From assembly GCA_023474185.1 (NCBI GenBank), contig JAMCXR010000003.1, forward strand, positions 1 through 20,705: a stretch of 20,705 nt of DNA, given 5' to 3'. The notes beneath the pieces were generated by a model. It saw nothing but the letters and a program-made list of their open reading frames with translations. It ran no database searches and was not told the DNA's origin. The stretch is from Patescibacteria group bacterium. Lineage in GTDB: Bacteria > Patescibacteriota > Minisyncoccia > UBA6257 > Colwellbacteraceae. This document shows, one piece after another, positions 5,725 through 12,630 of this stretch (position 1 is the stretch's first letter; the number at the start of each line of letters is the position of its first letter). The translations under genes and the position numbers were made by a program.

Positions 5725-7836
5725 CTATTCGGAGTTTTTGGAGTTCAGCTGCCTTAGAGAAAGGCCAACCTTGCCGTTTTCCAATTTAATCACTTTGGCG
5801 CGAACGCGATCGCCTACCTTCAAAACATCGGTGACCTTTTCAACGTATCCGTTTTTGAGTTCGGAAACATGAATCATTCCGCTCTTCCCTCCTCCGAGAT
5901 CAACTATGGCACCAAAGTCTAAAATCTTATCAACGGTTCCCTCGACAATTTCCCCGATTTCGAACTCGCGAAGCATGTTTCTTATAATATTAGCCGCTTC
6001 TTCCGCCGCGTTTTTTTCCTTCGCGGAGATAAACACCTCTCCGTTATCGTCTATATCGATGGACAGTGCGCCGGTCTCTTCTATTATGCCGTTAATCACC
6101 TTTCCTCCAGCCCCTATCACCTCTCCTATACGCAAAGGATCTATCGCGAGCGTCACTATCTGAGGAACTCCAGGCCTGGTCTCCTTCCTAGGAGAGGAAA
6201 TGGCTTTTTTCATAACCTCTAAAATCTTCAACCTGGCTTCCTTGGACTGAGCCATGGCTTCCTTAAGAACCTCCACGCTTACTCCGGAGATTTTCACGTC
6301 CATCTGCAAAGCGTTAATCCCGTCCTCGGTACCAGCCGCCTTGAAATCCATGTCGCCGTGGTGGTCTTCCGGCCCCTGGATGTCGGTCAACACCTTGTAC
6401 CGCCCGTTCTTATCGCTCATCAGCCCCATGGCTATTCCAGCTGCGGGTTTTTTAATCGGCACCCCGGCATCCATTAAGGACATAATCGCGGCGCAAACGG
6501 TCGCCATCGAACTCGATCCGTTCGAAGACAATATTTCGGAAACGACTCGAATTACGTAAGGAAAATCCGCCTTATCCGGAATCACTGCCGCGACCGCCTT
6601 GGTCGCCAAGGCTCCGTGCCCTATTTCCCGACGGCCAGGACCCTTAAATCCTCCGATTTCTCCGGTGGAAAACGGCGGGAAATTGTAATGCAGAAAAAAC
6701 CTCTCTTTCTTTTCCCCCTCGATTGTCTCCGAAAGTTTTTCCGCTCCCGGTGCAGCCAAGGTTGTAACAGCCAAAGCTTGGGTGTTGCCGCGAACAAACA
6801 AAGAGGAGCCGTGAACGACGGGTAAGACTTCGACTTCGGCGTGCAAGTCGCGAAGTTCGTTAAAGGCGCGGCCGTCGGGCCGTATCCCTTCGTCCAAGAG
6901 CTTGCGATGGATCAGGGAGTCCACTTCCTCGTCGAAAACGGCCGAAGCTTGTTCCAAATCCTCGGCCGCGCTTCCGGCGGCGGTCAGTTGTTCAAGCATA
7001 GCGGAGCGCAACTCTTCCATTTTCGATCCGCGCTCCTGCTTGTCTTTGACGTAAACCGCGGTTTCTAATTTGTCTTTTAAGAACTCGGTGACCGCATTTT
7101 TTAACTCCTCGCTCGGCTCGGCCACCGGAACCTCGACTTTGGGCTTGCCCACCGCCTTGATTATTTCCTTTTGGAATTCGATGAGTTTGGCGAGAGGAGC
7201 CAAAGCTTCGCTAAAGGCTGAGGCGACTTCTTCTTCCTTGGCGTCGGCCCCGCCAAGTTCTATCATATTTATCTTTCCGTCCAAACCGGCGACGAAAGTT
7301 TCGAAAACCACTTCTTCCCCGGTCAATTGACTAGCGGCGGGGTTAAGAACGAACCCCCCCGTGGTTTTGGCCAGGCGCACTCCGGCAATCGGTCCGTTCC
7401 AAGGAATGTCGGAGATGGCCAAGGCGGCGGAGGCGGACAAAAGACCCAGGAAATCCAAAGCATTTTCCCCGTCATAAGAAAGAGTAGTAACGACCACCTG
7501 TATCTCGCGACGAATCTTTTGATTGAAGAGAGGGCGCAGCGCGCGATCGATAAGCCTGCCGGAAAGAATAGCCTCGTCCGAGGGCTTACTCTCCCTCCGC
7601 AGAAAACGACTGCCTAAAATGCGCCCGCTCGCATAAAATTTTTCCTCGTAGTTGACGGTCAGCGGCAAGTAATCTACGTCGCGGTCATTTTTGGACATCA
7701 CGGCGGTTGCGAGCACCGTGCTGCCGCCGCAGCTGGCCAAAACGGCGGCATTGGCTTGTTCGGCCAATTTGGAAACTTCCAATTTTACGGTTTTCCCGCC
7801 TATCTCTAAACTAAATTGTTTCTTCTCTAAATCCAT
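5725..7836 (-). CDS. pnp: Polyribonucleotide nucleotidyltransferase (PNPase)
   Basis: A trimeric 3'-5' exoribonuclease that degrades RNA by phosphorolysis and can add tails in reverse. At 703 residues it is full length with all domains: RNase PH core 1 (about 8-145), the all-alpha linker (about 240-315), RNase PH core 2 (about 320-550), KH (about 560-620, with IGAGGK at 573-578) and S1 (about 628-696). The catalytic motif is intact: Asp491 in EDHHGDMD, Asp497 and Lys499 in DFK, matching E. coli Asp486, Asp492 and Lys494. FFLHYNFPPFSTGE (380-393) and GRREIGHG (401-408) are the conserved phosphate-site region of core 2. It lies downstream of rpsO, as in many bacteria, but with a NYN nuclease gene between them. 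It has its own predicted promoter with a leader of only a few nucleotides. Confidence 0.98.
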   Translation of the reverse strand: MDLEKKQFSLEIGGKTVKLEVSKLAEQANAAVLASCGGSTVLATAVMSKNDRDVDYLPLTVNYEEKFYASGRILGSRFLRRESKPSDEAILSGRLIDRALRPLFNQKIRREIQVVVTTLSYDGENALDFLGLLSASAALAISDIPWNGPIAGVRLAKTTGGFVLNPAASQLTGEEVVFETFVAGLDGKINMIELGGADAKEEEVASAFSEALAPLAKLIEFQKEIIKAVGKPKVEVPVAEPSEELKNAVTEFLKDKLETAVYVKDKQERGSKMEELRSAMLEQLTAAGSAAEDLEQASAVFDEEVDSLIHRKLLDEGIRPDGRAFNELRDLHAEVEVLPVVHGSSLFVRGNTQALAVTTLAAPGAEKLSETIEGEKKERFFLHYNFPPFSTGEIGGFKGPGRREIGHGALATKAVAAVIPDKADFPYVIRVVSEILSSNGSSSMATVCAAIMSLMDAGVPIKKPAAGIAMGLMSDKNGRYKVLTDIQGPEDHHGDMDFKAAGTEDGINALQMDVKISGVSVEVLKEAMAQSKEARLKILEVMKKAISSPRKETRPGVPQIVTLAIDPLRIGEVIGAGGKVINGIIEETGALSIDIDDNGEVFISAKEKNAAEEAANIIRNMLREFEIGEIVEGTVDKILDFGAIVDLGGGKSGMIHVSELKNGYVEKVTDVLKVGDRVRAKVIKLENGKVGLSLRQLNSKNSE

Positions 7837-7845
7837 AATCTACAA

Positions 7846-7875
7846 AATATACGCCGAATCCGGCCGTTTGGTCAA
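7846..7875 (-). promoter_or_regulatory. Probable promoter for pnp
   Basis: Minus strand: -35 TTGACC (7870-7875), 18-nt spacer, -10 TATATT (7846-7851), both 5 of 6 to consensus. Only 9 nt separate the -10 from the ATG at 7836, so the leader would be 0-4 nt. It lies just after the stop codon of the NYN gene, so pnp may be read both from here and from the rpsO promoter. Confidence 0.55.
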
Positions 7876-7916
7876 AATTTATTGAGGTTTGAACCAAAAA
7901 TCCAGCCCCCTCAGCC

Positions 7917-8459
7917 TTAAGACTGCGTTCTCGCCGATTTGCGGCTGCGGGGGGAACGAAAAATCATTCCGCTTTCTTCGTCGAGGTCGTAAAACTTGTC
8001 CGCCGCTTCTTTGAGTCTGCCAGAGGCGGTCCTGCCGAAAGCCGCAACTTCGACCGTGCGCCCGAAACCCCATTTTAAGTATTCAACCAAGGGAACGAAA
8101 TCGCCGTCGCCGGTGACAAGCACGATCACGTCGGCCAAATCGGCCATTCGAATCGCGTCCACCGCCATGCCTACGTCCCAATCCGCCTTTTTGGCTCCGC
8201 TCGAAAAAACCTGGATATCCTTCAGTCTGAGCTCGATTCCCTCTTTTTCCAGAGCCTCGAAAAAAGTTTCTTCGCCGGTCGCCGAATCGCTCCGAACGAC
8301 GTAAGCCAGCGCCCGAACCAGGCTGCGGTCGCCGACAACCTCTTCCATCAGTTTTTTATAGTTAACTCTCCCTCCGTAAAGGTTTTTGGCGGAATGGTAA
8401 AGATTCTGAATGTCGATGAAAACGCAAACCCGTTGGTTGGTATGTGAAATGTCGGGCAT
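7917..8459 (-). CDS. NYN (PIN-like) domain ribonuclease, LabA/DUF88-like
   Basis: A 180-residue NYN-domain protein, a metal-dependent RNase fold related to PIN nucleases. The acidic catalytic set is present: Asp16 and Asn19 in FIDIQNL, Asp93 and Asp95 in KADWD with Asp101, and Asp118/Asp120 in VTGDGDFVPLV. The basic tail (RSPRSRKSARTQS) could bind RNA. Its ATG shares one base with the rpsO stop (TAATG), so it is very probably translationally coupled to S15, and pnp follows after 80 nt. The context, between a ribosomal protein and PNPase, suggests a role in RNA processing or decay; the substrate cannot be told from sequence. No HTH or LOTUS domain is visible, so it is a minimal NYN protein. 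Confidence 0.9.
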   Translation of the reverse strand: MPDISHTNQRVCVFIDIQNLYHSAKNLYGGRVNYKKLMEEVVGDRSLVRALAYVVRSDSATGEETFFEALEKEGIELRLKDIQVFSSGAKKADWDVGMAVDAIRMADLADVIVLVTGDGDFVPLVEYLKWGFGRTVEVAAFGRTASGRLKEAADKFYDLDEESGMIFRSPRSRKSARTQS

Positions 8460-8725
8460 TACTTCTTTAACCCAAGCTTCTTAATGGTTTTTTGATAAGA
8501 GCTCGGAGAATGGGCCGCCAGATAATTGAGCAGCTTGCGCCGCTTACTGACCATCTTGAGCAAGCCGCGGCGGGAACTGTCGTCCTTGGGGTGATGTTTT
8601 AAATGACTCGCCAACTCGTCGATTTGCCGGGAAACCAAAGAAACCTGAACTTCGGCTGAACCGGTATCGGTCGCGTGTTTTTGAGTTTCGCTTATTACTT
8701 TCTTTTTCGTGCGGGAAGACAACAT
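8459..8725 (-). CDS. rpsO: 30S ribosomal protein S15
   Basis: An 88-residue S15, the usual length, which binds 16S rRNA in the 30S platform. The family core is intact: TGSAEVQVSLVSRQIDEL (21-38), then HLKHHPKDDSSRRGLLKMVS and KRRKLLNYL. The ATG at 8723-8725 has no Shine-Dalgarno sequence and lies 7 nt after a -10 box, so its mRNA may be leaderless. That would leave no room for the 5' leader structure through which S15 represses itself in E. coli. The stop codon overlaps the start of the NYN gene. Confidence 0.98.
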   Translation of the reverse strand: MLSSRTKKKVISETQKHATDTGSAEVQVSLVSRQIDELASHLKHHPKDDSSRRGLLKMVSKRRKLLNYLAAHSPSSYQKTIKKLGLKK

Positions 8726-8732
8726 TTGCTAC

Positions 8733-8761
8733 ATGCTATCAAAAACCGGCAAAAGTGTCAA
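8733..8761 (-). promoter_or_regulatory. Promoter for rpsO
   Basis: Minus strand: perfect -35 TTGACA (8756-8761), 17-nt spacer, -10 TAGCAT (8733-8738) with a TGA extension just before it. Seven nucleotides separate the -10 from the ATG, placing the expected start at the A of the start codon. Confidence 0.68.
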
Positions 8762-8845
8762 AAACTCGGACACAATCCCGCGTCTCACGACTTTGGTTTC
8801 GGCTCCGGATTCCAAGATTCAAGTTCTAAAAAGGGCAAGGCGTCG

Positions 8846-8851
8846 TATAAT
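8846..8851 (+). promoter_or_regulatory. Perfect -10 box 6 nt before the xer GTG
   Basis: TATAAT at 8846-8851 followed by ATATTT and the GTG at 8858. The best -35 is weak (TTCTAA, 8824-8829, 16-nt spacer). A start at the G of GTG is expected, giving a leaderless GTG mRNA. Confidence 0.55.
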
Positions 8852-8857
8852 ATATTT

Positions 8858-9751
8858 GTGGCAAACATTGAAACAGCGCTCAACGAATACCTAGATTATC
8901 TCGAAATAGAAAAAAACCGTTCCCCCAGGACGCGGTCCAGCTACGAGCGATGCTTGAGAAAATTCGTAGAATCCGAAGGCATTGCCTCGACTAACGGCAT
9001 AACCGAGGAGAAAATAAGAGACTTCCGGCTGAAAATGGCCCGCTCCGAAGACCTAAAAAAATCGACTCAAGCCTATTTTATAATCACCATCCGCAACTTT
9101 TTAAAGTTCCTGGTTAAAAGAGGCGTGGCGGCCGTGCCGCCGGACCGGGTGGAGTTGCCCAAGGTGCCGGAAAGACAAATCAGGCCGCTCGAGTATTCCG
9201 ATTTAGAGCGGCTTCTTTCCGCTCCGAAAGGGACGGAAGTCAAAAGCTTGAGAGACAAGGCGATTTTGGAAATTCTGTTTTCCACGGGGTTGCGCGTTTC
9301 GGAGCTTTGTGCACTGAACAAGGACATAAACATCGAACGCGGGGAATTTACGGTGCGCGGAAAAGGCGAAAAACTCCGCGTCGTGTTCCTTTCGGACAGG
9401 GCGAAAAAAGCGCTTCAGGGATATTTAGGCAAGCGCGAGGATACGGAGCTGGCCTTGTTTGTCAGCTTTAGCACCGGAGGGAAACCGAAAGTTTTAGGCA
9501 GAATCCTGCCTCGCACCGTCGAAAGGCTGGTGGACAGATACGCGCGAAATGCCGGCATACCGAGACGCATAACCCCGCATCAGCTGCGCCACCAGTTTGC
9601 CACCGATTTGCTTTTAAACGGAGCGGATCTGCGCTCCGTCCAGGAGCTTTTAGGACACAGCAACATTTCCACCACGCAAATCTACACGCACATCACCAAC
9701 AAGGAACTGCGCGAGGTGCACCAGGCTTTCCACGGAAGAAGGAGAAAATAA
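8858..9751 (+). CDS. xer: Tyrosine recombinase of the XerC/XerD type
   Basis: A site-specific recombinase of 297 residues, the usual Xer length. I choose the GTG at 8858: the frame opens earlier (from 8675), but that part overlaps the rpsO promoter and start and has no Xer character. The N-terminal SAM-like DNA-binding domain (about 1-90) includes YLEIEKNRSPRTRSSYE. The catalytic domain has Arg146 in STGLRVSEL, a beta-hairpin Lys in RGKGEKLR (169 or 172), His241 and Arg244 in HQLRH, His267 in GHSN and Tyr276 in QIYTHI. All six residues are therefore present. Xer proteins resolve chromosome dimers at dif. With no phage genes, direct repeats or second recombinase nearby, a housekeeping role is likelier than an integrase. 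It may be the only Xer, as in single-recombinase lineages, but that cannot be seen here. Confidence 0.93.
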   Translation: MANIETALNEYLDYLEIEKNRSPRTRSSYERCLRKFVESEGIASTNGITEEKIRDFRLKMARSEDLKKSTQAYFIITIRNFLKFLVKRGVAAVPPDRVELPKVPERQIRPLEYSDLERLLSAPKGTEVKSLRDKAILEILFSTGLRVSELCALNKDINIERGEFTVRGKGEKLRVVFLSDRAKKALQGYLGKREDTELALFVSFSTGGKPKVLGRILPRTVERLVDRYARNAGIPRRITPHQLRHQFATDLLLNGADLRSVQELLGHSNISTTQIYTHITNKELREVHQAFHGRRRK

Positions 9752-9806
9752 AAACTACAGTATTGTGTTTGAGCGGAATATTATCTCAAAAGTCCATTAC
9801 CAATTC

Positions 9807-10214
9807 CTACGGAGTAGTCGGAGAAGGAACGGAGACGTTAAAGAAACTTCCGACAAAGGCGTTTATACCGGTTGCAATCAAGGCAATTACTACAGCTACG
9901 ACAGCATATAATATCTTGTTTTTAGCAGACGCTAGTTTCTTTTCGTCTCCGCCAGCGGTCAGGTAATCGAATGCTGCCCACAAAACAAACACGGCTGTGA
10001 GAAAGAAGAAGAAGAAATAACCCCAGCTAAGCAATGTGGTCAAAAACGGTTTTATTTGCTGAACACTGCTTATAGGTGACGTAGGAACAGATGTTCCCGG
10101 CGGTTGGGAAAATTGAGCTTCTGCGGGGCTGGAGTTAGCTATGACCGTCGCTATAAGCGGTAGGCTCATAAGAACAATTTTGGCCTTTGACCTCAAAAGA
10201 TTTATTTTATCCAT
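9807..10214 (-). CDS. TrbC/VirB2-like pilin-type small membrane protein 1
   Basis: 135 residues from the ATG at 10212-10214; a TTG two codons earlier is possible but less likely. A signal peptide (about 1-33, ending AEA before Gln34) is followed by a Pro/Ser-rich stretch and two membrane helices (about 62-82 and 101-122). Between them is the loop LTAGGDEKKLASAKNKI. This layout and the loop match TrbC/VirB2 (T4SS_pilin) proteins, which are common in CPR genomes. Two further copies of the pattern are encoded at 12136-12630 and 12627-12920. Other T4SS parts are not in the window, so a role in a pilus or secretion channel is inference. AGG about 7 nt before the ATG is a weak ribosome-binding site. 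Confidence 0.75.
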   Translation of the reverse strand: MDKINLLRSKAKIVLMSLPLIATVIANSSPAEAQFSQPPGTSVPTSPISSVQQIKPFLTTLLSWGYFFFFFLTAVFVLWAAFDYLTAGGDEKKLASAKNKILYAVVAVVIALIATGINAFVGSFFNVSVPSPTTP

Positions 10215-10278
10215 AATCAACCTGCGACGATAGACGAATAATAGATCGACTTCTCTATTTTTTTTGTTTATTGGATTA

Positions 10279-10306
10279 ATATTAGCACTCCTCCACCTGT
10301 GTGCAA
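10279..10306 (-). promoter_or_regulatory. Possible promoter for pilin-like gene 1
   Basis: Minus strand: extended -10 TGCTAATAT (hexamer 10279-10284) with a weak -35 TTGCAC (10301-10306), 16-nt spacer. A leader of about 58 nt would follow. A DnaA-box sequence lies next to the -35. Confidence 0.35.
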
Positions 10307-10307
10307 G

Positions 10308-10316
10308 TGTGGATAA
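10308..10316 (-). promoter_or_regulatory. Second perfect DnaA-box sequence
   Basis: Minus strand TTATCCACA, directly upstream of the possible pilin gene 1 promoter and downstream of the tRNA-Leu terminator. It is the same 9-mer as at 5477-5485. Function is unproven. Confidence 0.35.
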
Positions 10317-10353
10317 GACAGAACATGCAAGCGCGCTCCTTTTGGGGAAATAT

Positions 10354-10375
10354 AAAAATGCTCATTAGCATTTTT
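10354..10375 (-). terminator. Terminator of the tRNA-Leu gene
   Basis: AAAAATGCT (10354-10362), loop CATT, AGCATTTTT (10367-10375): a perfect 9-bp stem 6 nt past the 3' end of tRNA-Leu, with the T run in the stem arm continued by ATATTT on the minus strand. Confidence 0.75.
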
Positions 10376-10380
10376 CATAG

Positions 10381-10462
10381 TGCTCCCGAGAGGAGTCGAA
10401 CCTCCAACCCTTGCGGGACATGGTCCTAAACCATGCGCGTATGCCAATTCCGCCACGGGAGC
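10381..10462 (-). tRNA. tRNA-Leu (anticodon UAG)
   Basis: Minus strand, 82 nt including the discriminator A. The acceptor stem is GCTCCCG/CGGGAGC. The D arm starts GGCGGAATTGG, and the anticodon arm has loop TTTAGGA with anticodon TAG, reading CUN Leu codons. There is a long class II variable arm (TGTCCCGCAAGGGTT) and a TTCGACT T-loop. CCA is not encoded: CTA follows the discriminator. The long variable arm and A73 fit leucine identity. Confidence 0.96.
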
Positions 10463-10475
10463 GCTCCGGTCGCTT

Positions 10476-10503
10476 AATATAATAATGTAGACCACCTTGA
10501 CAA
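10476..10503 (-). promoter_or_regulatory. Promoter for tRNA-Leu
   Basis: Minus strand: -35 TTGTCA (10498-10503), 16-nt spacer, -10 TATATT (10476-10481), 13 nt before the mature tRNA 5' end. Its -35 box overlaps the plus-strand -35 of the two-gene unit that starts at 10576. Confidence 0.6.
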
Positions 10504-10525
10504 AAATGTAAAAACGTGCTTCTAT
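10497..10525 (+). promoter_or_regulatory. Probable promoter for the 10576-12072 gene pair
   Basis: Perfect -35 TTGACA (10497-10502), 17-nt spacer, weak -10 TTCTAT (10520-10525) helped by a TGC extension. Transcription would start near 10532, giving a leader of about 44 nt that contains a Shine-Dalgarno sequence, unlike the near-leaderless genes elsewhere in the window. Confidence 0.5.
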
Positions 10526-10560
10526 CAGACTAGTAAATTCTGTACATTCACAGCTCACAC

Positions 10561-10568
10561 AGGAGGGG
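10561..10568 (+). promoter_or_regulatory. Strong Shine-Dalgarno sequence
   Basis: AGGAGGGG, ending 7 nt before the ATG at 10576. It is the only consensus AGGAGG before a gene in this window and fixes the start of the unknown 188-residue protein. Confidence 0.8.
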
Positions 10569-10575
10569 AAAAGAT

Positions 10576-11142
10576 ATGTCTCTGCTTTCATGGCTTGGCA
10601 ACGCAGTTACCAGCGGGGTGCTTGATGCCTTCTTTCTGAAGCTCTACGAGCGCTACGACAAGAACGCAGGAGCCAAGGCCGGAGTTAAGAAAGTCACCGA
10701 TTTCCTGACGAAAGAAGAGAAGCGCGGCAAGGTTTGGTCATTCGTCGTAGTAACCCTTCCAACAAAAGGCCCTGAAGCCAAAACGGCCTCTGAGAGATTG
10801 GTCCACAGGCAACGGATGCGCCAACACACGGAGCGGAGGACCTACGAACCCCATGCTCCATACCAGCATGGCGATGAGGATAAGCTCCTCGAAACTTTGG
10901 AAGTCATTTACGACTCGTGCGTAGATGATGGCAAGAAGGTAAATGAGGAGCAGCTTGCCACGATTCTAACAGTGCTCGGCAGGATGAGCGATGATGAGTT
11001 CGATACGGTTATCGAGGGATTCGACAACGATCGGGCTCGTCAGTACGCGCTCCGAGTCTGGAACGAGTCCTTGAAGCTCTACCAGCGTTTCAACGAAGCC
11101 GGTGGGCGGTGGCAACAGAAACTAATCGACGACGGAATGTAA
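10576..11142 (+). CDS. Unknown protein A of a two-gene unit (188 aa)
   Basis: I do not recognise a family. The 188-residue protein is predicted soluble and mostly helical. An amphipathic N-terminus (MSLLSWLGNAVTSGVLDAFF) could touch the membrane. A basic middle section (about 65-95, ERLVHRQRMRQHTERR) may bind nucleic acid or lipid. The acidic, helical C-terminal half (about 98-185) contains EEQLATILTVLGRMSDDEFDTV. There is no signal peptide and no catalytic motif I can name. It has a strong AGGAGG site and is followed after 12 nt by membrane protein B, so the two are surely co-transcribed. Strand and initiation signals differ from the flanking pilin-like genes, which suggests insertion. It is a confident gene with unknown function. 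Confidence 0.85.
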   Translation: MSLLSWLGNAVTSGVLDAFFLKLYERYDKNAGAKAGVKKVTDFLTKEEKRGKVWSFVVVTLPTKGPEAKTASERLVHRQRMRQHTERRTYEPHAPYQHGDEDKLLETLEVIYDSCVDDGKKVNEEQLATILTVLGRMSDDEFDTVIEGFDNDRARQYALRVWNESLKLYQRFNEAGGRWQQKLIDDGM

Positions 11143-11154
11143 GGGGGGTCCTTA

Positions 11155-12072
11155 ATGAAGTGGCTTGAGAACATCTTGATTCTCCTGGCCAGGTACGCCA
11201 GGAAGATGGCGCTGATGCGCAAGCGCAAGTTCAGCAAGGGAGCTAGCGCCCCCAACGTTGGACAGCAGGCGTTTGATGTGTACGTCGCCGCACTGAAACG
11301 GCTTGCGCTATACGTCGTCTTGCTCGCCGTTGTCTGGTTACTTGCCCTATTGGTTGGGAAACCGCTGTCGGTTGGAGCAACGACAATTCTTCTAGTTGTG
11401 TCTACCATGCTCCTTGTAGCAGCGGCGTGGCCAGCGGCATTCGTGCTGTTCGAGCATGAGCGTTACCAGAAGATCGCGGTTTCCATCATTGTGACTGAAC
11501 TCGGCGTCGGCTTGATAGGAATGTTCGTACACATTCCTATCAAGGACGTTGTCGCTCTGCAAGTCGCCGGCCTCTACTTGGTGTTTTCTAGTTATCTTGG
11601 GAAGGCCAAAGGGGTCCGGCTTTGGGGCAACAGGCTCGCAACAGGGGTGATGGCGATTATATTCGCCATTTCCCTTTGGCCCAGTTTTGGTATAGCGCTC
11701 AGACCAGCGCCGGCAGCAGTCGGCAACGTGGCAGCGGCGGTTGCGACCAAGGCGGTTGCGGCAACTAATGATCTAGCCTGCCGCATCAACGGCATAAGCG
11801 ACATCAGGGTTACTAGCAACACCGCAACGGTCGCTATGCCCGATAGCGGATGTCAGTCATCGGTGTTCAACACGCAAAACCACGTCCCTAAAGGTTGGTG
11901 GTATCAGATTGACGAACCGCCAGCCGGGACGATAGTTCACTGGCAAGACGGCAGCGCGGGCGATTACCAGGAGATTAGCAAACACTCCGGACAGTCTTTT
12001 TCGTTCTCTCGCAAGGGAGGCGGAACGGTCATCATCGAGTGGCGCCCCGTTTCCAGTAACTCTGGCCGGTGA
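11155..12072 (+). CDS. Unknown polytopic membrane protein B of the two-gene unit (305 aa)
   Basis: I do not recognise a family. A basic N-terminus (to about 45) is followed by about five hydrophobic helices, near 49-67, 73-99, 107-126, 131-148 and 160-180. After them comes an extracytoplasmic domain (about 205-300) with two cysteines (209 and 233) that could form a disulfide. The tail region is rich in beta-type sequence (GTIVHWQDGS, SFSFSRKGGGTVIIEWRP). The ATG at 11155 is preceded by GGGGGG 6 nt upstream, directly after the stop of gene A; AAGG and CCTT around it could fold over the site. The pair A and B ends at a strong terminator. A soluble partner with a membrane protein bearing a sensor-like outside domain would fit a surface or stress-response module, which is inference. 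Confidence 0.85.
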   Translation: MKWLENILILLARYARKMALMRKRKFSKGASAPNVGQQAFDVYVAALKRLALYVVLLAVVWLLALLVGKPLSVGATTILLVVSTMLLVAAAWPAAFVLFEHERYQKIAVSIIVTELGVGLIGMFVHIPIKDVVALQVAGLYLVFSSYLGKAKGVRLWGNRLATGVMAIIFAISLWPSFGIALRPAPAAVGNVAAAVATKAVAATNDLACRINGISDIRVTSNTATVAMPDSGCQSSVFNTQNHVPKGWWYQIDEPPAGTIVHWQDGSAGDYQEISKHSGQSFSFSRKGGGTVIIEWRPVSSNSGR

Positions 12073-12096
12073 GCGCCTGGCACATTGTACCTACAT

Positions 12097-12131
12097 CCCC
12101 GCAAGCAACCGTTGCTTGCGGGGTTTTTCTT
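12097..12131 (+). terminator. Strong intrinsic terminator after gene B
   Basis: CCCCGCAAGCA (12097-12107) and TGCTTGCGGGG (12113-12123) form an 11-bp GC-rich stem with a 5-nt loop, followed by TTTTTCTT. It acts on the plus strand only and ends 4 nt before the stop codon of the convergent pilin-like gene 3. Confidence 0.92.
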
Positions 12132-12135
12132 GTCT

Positions 12136-12630
12136 TTAAGAGGTCGGCAGGCCGAAAAAGCTTTTGACAACCAAAATTATTCCCTGGCCGACCACGATAA
12201 TTATCGCACCGACTACCGCCCAAAACAGCGCTTGTTTGGCCGTCTTTATCTTCCCAGGGTCTCCTCCGGCCGTAAGGAAAAGGAATGCCGACCATAAGAT
12301 AACTAAAGATATAAGCACTGGTACAACATCAAGCGTGAGAAAATTTATCACCTTATTCAGGAGGTCGAAAGCGTTACCCGGGAGCTGTTGACCCCCAATG
12401 GAAGGAGGATTTATTTGGAGCGTGCCACCGCTTCCTGCGCCTCCCGGGTTAACGGTCCCAGCAGATTCCCCACCTGGGTTCACCGTTCCGGCCGACCCCC
12501 CGCCGCCGTCAGAGGCTAACGCCGGGTTAATAACGCCGAAAAGCACGGATAAGATCAACACCGCTGCTGGAATAATCGCCGCGGACTTGATAAAGAGATA
12601 TTTGTTTGTATTAAAAAATTTCGCCATCAT
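12136..12630 (-). CDS. TrbC/VirB2-like pilin-type small membrane protein 3
   Basis: 164 residues. A long signal peptide (about 1-39, ending PALA before Ser40) is followed by a Gly-rich stretch with a tandem repeat (SAGTVNPGG twice, residues 46-64). Two membrane helices follow, about 98-119 and 135-157, with the conserved loop LTAGGDPGKIKTAKQAL between them. The same signal, linker, helix, LT(A/S)GG loop and helix plan is seen in gene 1, which supports common ancestry. The ATG at 12630 overlaps the stop of gene 2 (ATGATG, 4 nt), so translation is coupled; an ATG one codon later is also possible. The Gly/Pro repeat sits in the part that would be outside or cleaved. Confidence 0.8.
   Translation of the reverse strand: MMAKFFNTNKYLFIKSAAIIPAAVLILSVLFGVINPALASDGGGGSAGTVNPGGESAGTVNPGGAGSGGTLQINPPSIGGQQLPGNAFDLLNKVINFLTLDVVPVLISLVILWSAFLFLTAGGDPGKIKTAKQALFWAVVGAIIIVVGQGIILVVKSFFGLPTS
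12436..12495 (-). repeat. Tandem 10-codon repeat inside pilin-like gene 3
   Basis: Two adjacent units encode SAGTVNPGGE and SAGTVNPGGA (residues 46-65). The DNA units differ at several synonymous positions, so the repeat is not a very recent slip and the peptide appears to be kept by selection. Confidence 0.7.

Noticed and set aside
8675..8857. Upstream extension of the xer reading frame
   Set aside because: It runs over the start and promoter of rpsO, has no recombinase similarity, and the GTG at 8858 gives the standard Xer length with a perfect -10 just before it.
8858..10462. Xer gene plus nearby tRNA-Leu as an integrated mobile element
   Set aside because: No direct repeat of the tRNA 3' end, no phage or plasmid genes, and the recombinase looks like housekeeping Xer. 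The unknown gene pair also lies on the 5' side of the tRNA, not the 3' side typical for integration.
10268..10591. 107-codon minus-strand frame across the tRNA-Leu region
   Set aside because: It covers the tRNA gene, its terminator and its promoter; the translated peptide has no protein character.
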